In this document: one piece after another, positions 57,888-64,000 of the stretch | Numbering within the stretch: the first letter of the stretch is position 1 | Layout of the letters: the number at the start of each line of letters is the position of its first letter | Program-made: the position numbers and the translations under genes | From: Rubrivivax sp. | GTDB lineage: Bacteria; Pseudomonadota; Gammaproteobacteria; Burkholderiales; Burkholderiaceae_C | Reading direction: 5' to 3' | NCBI GenBank assembly: GCA_021300575.1 | Contig: JAJTDM010000006.1 | Coordinates: forward strand, 1-64,000 | Length of the DNA: 64,000 nt | The notes under the pieces: generated by a model | What the model was told of the DNA's origin: nothing | Databases searched by the model: none | What the model saw: the letters and a program-made list of their open reading frames with translations, nothing else

Positions 57888-59692
57888 TCCTCGCCTCGCC
57901 CGAGCGCATCGCCGAGTACACCGCGCGCGGCTGGTGGGACACGCGCACCTTGCACGCCGGGTTTACTGAGGTGGCGCAGCGCCACCCCGCGCGCGAGGCC
58001 GTGGTGGATGCGCCCAACCGGGTTCAGCTGACCGATGGCCAGCCCCGCCGCCTGAGCTACGCGCAGCTGGCCGCCGAGGTAGACCGCCTGGCCGTGCGCC
58101 TGTGGCGCCTGGGCCTGCAGCGCGACGACATCGTGGTGGTGCAGCTGGTCAACTCGGTGGAGCAGTACGCCGTCTACCTGGCGTGCCTGCGGCTCGGGCT
58201 CATCATTTCGCCCGTGCCGGTGCAGTACCGCGAGCATGAGCTGGACCAGATCCTGGCGCAGACGCAGGCGCGTGCCGTCATCACCGCCGCGCGCGTGCTC
58301 AGGCACGCTGCCGCGGCAATGTGGCTGGGGCTGGCTCGCAGGCACGCCGGCCTGGCCCATGTGCTGGCTTATGGGGACGAGCTGCCGCCAGGGGTGTTAT
58401 CGCTGGAAGACTTGCGCGATCAGGGCAGCGAGGCGCAGCCGGTTGAGCGCGGAGCCGACTTGGCCGCGCTCCCTGCATCTGGTGACCCGGCGGGCTTCAC
58501 CTCCGACCTCGCCGCCATCCAGGTGGTGGCCGACCGCATCTCGGCCAATGACATCGCCACCGTGTGCTGGACCTCCGGCACCGAGGCGGCGCCCAAGGGC
58601 GTGCCGCGCAGCCACAACGAGTGGTGGATCGTCGCCCCTTCGGTCATCGAGGCGGCGAGGCTGCAGCCCGGCATGCGGCTGTTGAACCCGTTCCCGCTGG
58701 TCAACATGGCCGGCATCTCGGCCTGCTTCGCCACCTGGATCCGCCTGGAGGCCACGGTGGTGCAGCACCACCCCTTTGACCTGGAGGTGTTCCTCGCGCA
58801 ACTGCGCACCGAGCGCATCGACTACACGGTCTGTCCGCCCGCCATCCTCACCCAGCTGCAGCAGCAACCCGAGCGGCTGACGGGCATCGATTTCCAGCGC
58901 CTGTCGCGCATCGGCTCGGGCTCGGCGCCGCTGTCGGAGTGGGTGGTGCAGGGGTGGTCCGACCGTGGCGTGGACGTCATCAACTACTTCGGCTCCAACG
59001 AAGGCGCGGCGCTGACCGGCTCGCCGCTGGACATCCCGCAGCCGGCGGCGCGGGCCCGTTTCTTCGCCCGCAGCGGCACGCCCGAGGGCTTTTCGAAGAT
59101 CTCCACGGCGCAGAAGATCCGCACCCGGCTGGTGGACCCCGACACCGGTGCCGAGGTCACCTGCGCCGGCCTGCCGGGCGAGCTGCGCGTGACCGGACCC
59201 ACCATCTTCAGCGGCTACTTCCGCAACCCCGAGGCCACGGCCCGCGCCTTCGACGAGCAGGGCTACTACCGCAGTGGCGACCTGTTCGAGATTGCCGGCG
59301 AGCAAGGCCAGTACCTGAAGTTCGTGGGCCGCTGCAAGGACATCGTCGTGCGCGGCGGCATGAAGATCTCCGAGGTGGAGCTCGAGACGCTGCTGCTGGC
59401 CTGCCCCGGCGTGCGCGACGCGGCGGTGGTGGGCGCCCCCGACGCGGTGCTGGGTGAGCGCGTGTGCGCCTGCGTCGTGCCCGCGCCGGGTGTTGAGCTT
59501 ACGCTCGAGGCCCTGGTGCGCTGGCTGCGCGAGCAGCGCCACGTGGCCGCCTACAAACTGCCCGAGCGACTGTTGCTGCTGGACGCCCTGCCTCGCAACC
59601 CCGTGGGTAAGGTGCTCAAGCGCGAACTGCGCGCGCGTTTGCAGGCCGCGCCGCCTGTCCTTTCCTTTACTGCCCTTTCCTGTACGTCCTGA
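57884..59692 (+). CDS. AMP-forming acyl/aryl-CoA ligase
   Basis: VCWTSGTEAAPKGVPRSHNEWW, GSNEGAALTGSP, GYYRSGDLFEIAGEQGQYLKFVGRCKDIVVRGGMKISEVELE, PRNPVGKVLKREL; TTG start overlaps upstream stop (ttga). Confidence 0.88.
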   Translation: MILASPERIAEYTARGWWDTRTLHAGFTEVAQRHPAREAVVDAPNRVQLTDGQPRRLSYAQLAAEVDRLAVRLWRLGLQRDDIVVVQLVNSVEQYAVYLACLRLGLIISPVPVQYREHELDQILAQTQARAVITAARVLRHAAAAMWLGLARRHAGLAHVLAYGDELPPGVLSLEDLRDQGSEAQPVERGADLAALPASGDPAGFTSDLAAIQVVADRISANDIATVCWTSGTEAAPKGVPRSHNEWWIVAPSVIEAARLQPGMRLLNPFPLVNMAGISACFATWIRLEATVVQHHPFDLEVFLAQLRTERIDYTVCPPAILTQLQQQPERLTGIDFQRLSRIGSGSAPLSEWVVQGWSDRGVDVINYFGSNEGAALTGSPLDIPQPAARARFFARSGTPEGFSKISTAQKIRTRLVDPDTGAEVTCAGLPGELRVTGPTIFSGYFRNPEATARAFDEQGYYRSGDLFEIAGEQGQYLKFVGRCKDIVVRGGMKISEVELETLLLACPGVRDAAVVGAPDAVLGERVCACVVPAPGVELTLEALVRWLREQRHVAAYKLPERLLLLDALPRNPVGKVLKRELRARLQAAPPVLSFTALSCTS

Positions 59693-59741
59693 TGCGCATC
59701 CTGAAGGCGCACACCCACGACCCGACCTGGAGAACCTTACC

Positions 59742-60464
59742 ATGACCCCTGTGTTGCTGCTCATCCCCGGCATGACCAACACCCCCCGGGTGTGGGACCG
59801 GGTGCGGGCACATCTGCAGGCTGAAGTGCAGCGCGGGGTGGAGGTTCGCGTCACCGACGTGCGCGCCAGCGCCGACATCCCGGCCATGGCGGCCACGGCC
59901 TGGCGCGAGCTGCAGGACGTGCCGCTGGAGCGCCCGCTGGCCATTGCGGGCTTCTCCATGGGCGGCTACGTGGCACTGCAGATGGTGGTCAGCGCGCCGC
60001 GGCCGGTGCAGGCCCTGGCGCTGGTGTGCACCTCGGCCCGGCCCGACAACCCGGCCGTCGCCCCGATGCGCGAGCGCGCCACCGCCGCCGCGCAGCGCGA
60101 CTGGGAGCGCTACATCACCAGCGTGGCCTCGGCCCTGGCCTCGCCTGACACGCAGGCCGATCCGCAGCTGATGCAGGCCATCCGAGGCGATCTGCGCGAG
60201 GCCGGCGTGGACGCCACCGTGGCTCAGCAGCGGGCCGTGGCCCAGCGCGCCGACCAGCGCCCCCTGCTCGCGACCCTGAAGCTCAAGGCGCTGGTGATCG
60301 CCGGCGCGCTGGACCCCCTGATCTCGCCCGCGCACTCCAAGGAGGCGGCCGACGCCATCGCCGGCGCCCGCTGGCGGGAGGTCGAGGGTGCGGGCCACCT
60401 CCTGCCCTGGGAGCGCCCGCAGGCGCTGGCCGCCGCCATGGACGAGTGGCTGGCGGGTCTCTGA
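59742..60464 (+). CDS. Alpha/beta hydrolase
   Basis: MTPVLLLIPGMTNTPRVWDRV ... AIAGFSMGGYVALQMV ... GAGHLLPWERPQALA. Confidence 0.9.
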   Translation: MTPVLLLIPGMTNTPRVWDRVRAHLQAEVQRGVEVRVTDVRASADIPAMAATAWRELQDVPLERPLAIAGFSMGGYVALQMVVSAPRPVQALALVCTSARPDNPAVAPMRERATAAAQRDWERYITSVASALASPDTQADPQLMQAIRGDLREAGVDATVAQQRAVAQRADQRPLLATLKLKALVIAGALDPLISPAHSKEAADAIAGARWREVEGAGHLLPWERPQALAAAMDEWLAGL

Positions 60465-60558
60465 GCGAGCGCTTGAGAAGCACCCCCCGCGCACGGCCAT
60501 CGTCACGTACTGAAACCTGCCCCACCACCCTCCCCATCCCACCCACACGGAGACCTTC

Positions 60559-61557
60559 ATGCAAAGACGACAACTGCTCACCCAGACCGGCACGGCCCTG
60601 GCTGCCAGCGTGCTGGGCGCTCTTGCGGCCCCTGCCGCCGCGCTGGCACAGACCTTCCCCGCCAAGCCGGTGCGCGTGATCGTGCCCTTTGCCCCGGGCA
60701 ACACGCTGGACGCCTCGCTGCGCCAGGTCAGCGAGGTCTTCCAGCGCCAGACCGGCCAGCCCTTGCTCATCGACAACAAGCCCGGTGGTGCCGGCATCGT
60801 GGCTGCGCAGGCCTTGCTGCAGTCGCCGCCCGACGGCTACACGCTGCTGCTGACCAACACCAGCATGCTCACCATCAACCCGCACACCTTCAGCAAGCTG
60901 CCCTACGACGCGGACAAGAGCTTCAAGCACGTGACCAACTTCCTGGGTGCGGCGATGGTGTTTGCCGTCAACGCTGCCAACGTGCCGGCCAACACCATGC
61001 AGGAGTTCATCGCCTGGGCCAAGCCGCAGGGCTCGAAGATCTCGTACGCTTCTTTCACGGCGGGCAATTCCTCGCACTTCGCCGGCGTCATCCTCAACAG
61101 GCGTACCGGCACCGATCTCACCCACGTGCCCTTCAACGGCACACCGCCTGCGGTGCAGAACCTGGTGGGCGGGCAGGTGCACGCGGCCGTGCTGCCGCTG
61201 ATGGCGGTCAAGCCGCACATGGACAGTGGCAAGGTCAAGGTGCTGGCCGTCACCAGCCCGCAGCGCTCAACGCACATGCCCAGCGTGCCCTCGTTCACCG
61301 AGATCGGTCTGCCCGAGATGGAGATCTTCATCTGGTCGTCCCTGTCTGCCCCGGCGGGCACGCCCGACGCCGTGGTGGCGCGGCTGAACGAGGAGTTCGT
61401 CAAGGCCCTGCGCACCGAGGAGATCCGCGACAAATGGCGCCAGGTGGACTTCACGCCCCTGCCCACCACGCCCGAGGAGACCAACCGCTTCATCCGCGCG
61501 GAGTCGGCGCGCTGGGCGGAGGCGGTGAAGATCTCGGGCTTCAAGGCCAGCGAGTGA
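60559..61557 (+). CDS. Bug-family tripartite tricarboxylate transporter substrate-binding protein
   Basis: FPAKPVRVIVPFAPGNTLDASLRQVSEVFQRQTGQPLLIDNKPGGAGIVAAQALLQSPPDGYTLL. Confidence 0.92.
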   Translation: MQRRQLLTQTGTALAASVLGALAAPAAALAQTFPAKPVRVIVPFAPGNTLDASLRQVSEVFQRQTGQPLLIDNKPGGAGIVAAQALLQSPPDGYTLLLTNTSMLTINPHTFSKLPYDADKSFKHVTNFLGAAMVFAVNAANVPANTMQEFIAWAKPQGSKISYASFTAGNSSHFAGVILNRRTGTDLTHVPFNGTPPAVQNLVGGQVHAAVLPLMAVKPHMDSGKVKVLAVTSPQRSTHMPSVPSFTEIGLPEMEIFIWSSLSAPAGTPDAVVARLNEEFVKALRTEEIRDKWRQVDFTPLPTTPEETNRFIRAESARWAEAVKISGFKASE

Positions 61558-61559
61558 GC

Positions 61560-62576
61560 ATGCAGGAAGCACCGACGCCTGGCCCAGCGGCACCGGCCGG
61601 GCCAAGCCGCCCCCCGCCGCTGGCCTGCCGGCTGCCGGTGTTTGCGGCGCCCATGTTCCTGGTGTCCGGCCCCGAGCTGGTGGTGGCCGCTTGCAAGGCC
61701 GGCATCGTGGGGGCCTTTCCCACCCCCAATGCCCGCCCCATCGAGGTGCTGGACGAGTGGATGCGCCGCATCACCGAGGCGCTGGCGCGCGCCCGCGACG
61801 AGCAGGCGCCCGGCACGGTGGCGGCCTGGTGTGCCAACCTGGTGACGCACCGCTCCAACGCCCGCCTGCCCGAGGACCTGAAGCTCCTCGAGCGCTACAA
61901 GCCGCCGGTGGTGGTGACGGCGCTGGGCAGCCCCAAGCCGGCCATCGAGGTGGTGCACGGCTATGGCGGGCAGGTGTTTGCCGATGTCACCTCGCTCACG
62001 CTGGCGCGCAAGGCGGTGGAGGCCGGCGCCGACGGCCTGGCCTGCATCTGCGCCGGGGCGGGCGGCCACACCGGCTCGATCAACCCCTTCGCCTTCGTCA
62101 GCGCGGTGCGCGAGTTCTTCGACGGCACCATCGTGGTGGGCGGCGGCATCTGTGACGGCTGGGGCGTGGCCGGCGCGTTGGCCGCCGGTGCGGACTACGT
62201 CTACATGGGCACGCGCTTCATCGCCGCCGCCGAGAGCATGGCCCAGCCGGCCTACAAGCAGATGGTGGTGGACAGCACCGTGGACGACCTGATGCTGACC
62301 GACCGCCTCACCGGCACCACGGCCAGTTGGCTCAAGCCCTCGCTGCGCGCCAGCGGGCTGGACCCGGACCACCTGCCCGAGGCGCCCAGCCGCAACTACG
62401 ACAGCAACCGCTCCTTCGACGCGGCCAAGCGCTGGCGCGACGTGTGGGCCGCCGGCCAGGGGCTGGGGGCGGTGCAGGCGGTGGAGCCGGTGGCGCTCAT
62501 CGTGCAGCGCATCGAAGCGGAGTTTCAGGCGGCGCGCGCACGCTTTGCGGCGTGGCAGCCAGCCCTTGCAGGTTAG
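61560..62576 (+). CDS. Nitronate monooxygenase family protein
   Basis: LPVFAAPMFLVSGPELVVAACKAGIVGAFPTPNARP ... ACICAGAGGHTGSINPFAFVSAVREFFDGTIVVGGGICDGWGVAGALAAGADYVYMGTRFIA. Confidence 0.88.
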   Translation: MQEAPTPGPAAPAGPSRPPPLACRLPVFAAPMFLVSGPELVVAACKAGIVGAFPTPNARPIEVLDEWMRRITEALARARDEQAPGTVAAWCANLVTHRSNARLPEDLKLLERYKPPVVVTALGSPKPAIEVVHGYGGQVFADVTSLTLARKAVEAGADGLACICAGAGGHTGSINPFAFVSAVREFFDGTIVVGGGICDGWGVAGALAAGADYVYMGTRFIAAAESMAQPAYKQMVVDSTVDDLMLTDRLTGTTASWLKPSLRASGLDPDHLPEAPSRNYDSNRSFDAAKRWRDVWAAGQGLGAVQAVEPVALIVQRIEAEFQAARARFAAWQPALAG

Positions 62577-62600
62577 AAGAGAAGACACAGGAGTGCACCG

Positions 62601-63845
62601 ATGACCCCCACCTACATCCTCGGCGGCTACCAGACCGACTTTGCCAAGGTCTGGTCCCGCAACGGCCAGGACCTCTCGGACATGATGCGCGAGGCCACGC
62701 TGGGCGCCCTGGAGCGCAGCCTGGTGGACGCCTGGCAGGTGCAGAGCATCCACGTGGGCAATGCCTTCGGCGAGATCCAGCGCGCCCAGGCCCATCTGGG
62801 CGCCATGGTGGCCCAGGTGGTGCCTGAGCTCTGGGGCGTGCCCGCCATGCGCCACGAGGGCGCCTGCGCTTCGGCCTCGCTGGCGGTGCTGGCGGCCATG
62901 GCCGAGATCGAGGCCGGGCGCTACGACTGCGTTCTGGTGCTGGGGGCGGAGGAACTGAAGAACCTGCCGGGTGACCAGTCCTCGGCCAACCAGAACGCCG
63001 CCGCCTGGCAGGGCCGTGAGGACATCGACTGCCGCTTCATGTGGCCCGCAGCCTTCGGCCTGATGGCGCAGGAGTACGAGCGGCGCTACGGGCTGGACCG
63101 CCGCCACATCAACCGCATTGCCGAGATCAACTACGGCAATGCCAAGCGCAACCCCCTGGCACAGACGCGCAAGTGGGCCTTCGAGCCTGGCGCCTTCAGC
63201 GACGACGACACGCTCAACCCGGTCATCGAGCCCGGCACGCGGCGCCAGGACTGCGGCCAGATCACCGATGGCGCCTGCGCCCTGGTGCTGGCCGGCCCGC
63301 GCTTCGCGGCCGAGCATGCACGGCGCACGGGGGTGGCGCTGTCCTCGGTGCCGCAGATCCTGGGCTGGGGCCACCGCAACGCGGGCTTGAGGCTGAAGGA
63401 CAAGTTCGAGCGCAGCGCCGGTCAACCTTACGTTTTTCCGCATGTGCGCCAGGCCATCACCGAGGCCTGGGCCCGCGCCGGGGTGAGCGGCCCTGACGCA
63501 CTGGACGGCATCGAGACGCACGACTGCTTCACCACCACCGAGTACATGGCCATCGATCACTTCGGGCTCACGCCACCAGGGCAGAGCTGGCAGGCGGTGG
63601 AGTCCGGGATGATCGAGCTGGGCGGCGCGTTGCCGGTCAACCCGAGCGGCGGCCTGATCGGCGGCGGACACCCCGTGGGCGCCACCGGCGCCCGCATGCT
63701 GCTGGACGCGGCGCGCCAGGTCACCGGCCAGGCAGGCGACTACCAGGTCGATGGCGCCAAGACCTTTGCGACCCTGAACATCGGTGGCAGCTGCGCCACG
63801 GTGTGCAGCTTCGTCGTGGGGGTGCGGGACGCTCAGGCCAGCTGA
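62601..63845 (+). CDS. Thiolase family protein (acetyl-CoA acetyltransferase)
   Basis: AMRHEGACASASLAVLAAMAEIEAGRYDCVLVLGAEELKN ... ETHDCFTTTEYMAI ... NPSGGLIGGGHPVGATGARML. Confidence 0.9.
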   Translation: MTPTYILGGYQTDFAKVWSRNGQDLSDMMREATLGALERSLVDAWQVQSIHVGNAFGEIQRAQAHLGAMVAQVVPELWGVPAMRHEGACASASLAVLAAMAEIEAGRYDCVLVLGAEELKNLPGDQSSANQNAAAWQGREDIDCRFMWPAAFGLMAQEYERRYGLDRRHINRIAEINYGNAKRNPLAQTRKWAFEPGAFSDDDTLNPVIEPGTRRQDCGQITDGACALVLAGPRFAAEHARRTGVALSSVPQILGWGHRNAGLRLKDKFERSAGQPYVFPHVRQAITEAWARAGVSGPDALDGIETHDCFTTTEYMAIDHFGLTPPGQSWQAVESGMIELGGALPVNPSGGLIGGGHPVGATGARMLLDAARQVTGQAGDYQVDGAKTFATLNIGGSCATVCSFVVGVRDAQAS

Positions 63846-63890
63846 CCAGGCTGACGCGTCCAGGATTCAGACGCAGGGCCTTCGGGGACT

Positions 63891-64000
63891 TCAATCCGGG
63901 CGCAGCATCACCTCGCCCTCGATCTCCACCGGGATTCCGAAGGGCAGCTCCGCCATGCCCACTGCGCTGCGGGCATGGGCCCCTACCTGTGGCCCGAACA
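63891..64000 (-). CDS. Partial RidA family protein (runs off window)
   Basis: Minus-strand translation FGPQVGAHARSAVGMAELPFGIPVEIEGEVMLRPD*, a RidA-like C-terminus; not in the supplied ORF track. Confidence 0.65.
   Translation of the reverse strand, partial: FGPQVGAHARSAVGMAELPFGIPVEIEGEVMLRPD

Noticed and set aside
60903-63671. 922-aa minus-strand ORF
   Set aside because: Antisense to the Bug SBP, nitronate monooxygenase and thiolase; GC shadow.

Overview
High-GC chromosomal window with the look of Burkholderiales (betaproteobacteria). It is a mosaic of five catabolic/transport modules separated by small toxin-antitoxin (TA) loci. In order: (1) an integron-type tyrosine recombinase (IntI-like), decayed HicB and YciI fragments, and a HigBA module (0.2-2.1 kb). 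(2) A peptide-type ABC transporter with three tandem paralogous substrate-binding proteins (2.5-11.9 kb), then two adjacent Phd/PIN TA pairs (11.9-13.4 kb). (3) A Liv-type ABC importer with SDR, acyl-CoA synthetase, a three-gene acyl-CoA carboxylase, a TetR regulator, acyl-CoA dehydrogenase, MaoC, a CitE-like lyase and acetoacetyl-CoA synthetase (13.5-30.3 kb), then Hsp20. (4) A GntR / M20 ureidohydrolase / AllA / amidase / Dpp-type ABC / hydantoin-racemase-like ureide-amide module (31-41.9 kb), then thioredoxin, a VapBC-like pair and an AmpG-like MFS. (5) A creatininase / NitT-type ABC / FAD oxidase / RidA / Rieske oxygenase / amidohydrolase operon (45.2-53.5 kb), a second HigBA and an M48 protease, then an IclR-controlled carotenoid-cleavage-oxygenase / acyl-CoA ligase / hydrolase / Bug SBP / nitronate monooxygenase / thiolase cluster (55.4-63.8 kb). 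Perfect or near-perfect palindromes precede the TA operons and look like autoregulatory operators. I also found a duplicated TTGTATGCAA GntR-like site, paired GTGA-N7-TCAC sites in a TetR intergenic region, a 20-bp-phased direct repeat upstream of IclR, a 16-bp-stem hairpin between convergent genes, and several 9-12 bp tandem repeats. No CRISPR array, rRNA, tRNA, IS element or attC array was recognised. Functional names rest on reading protein motifs by eye; no database search was run.
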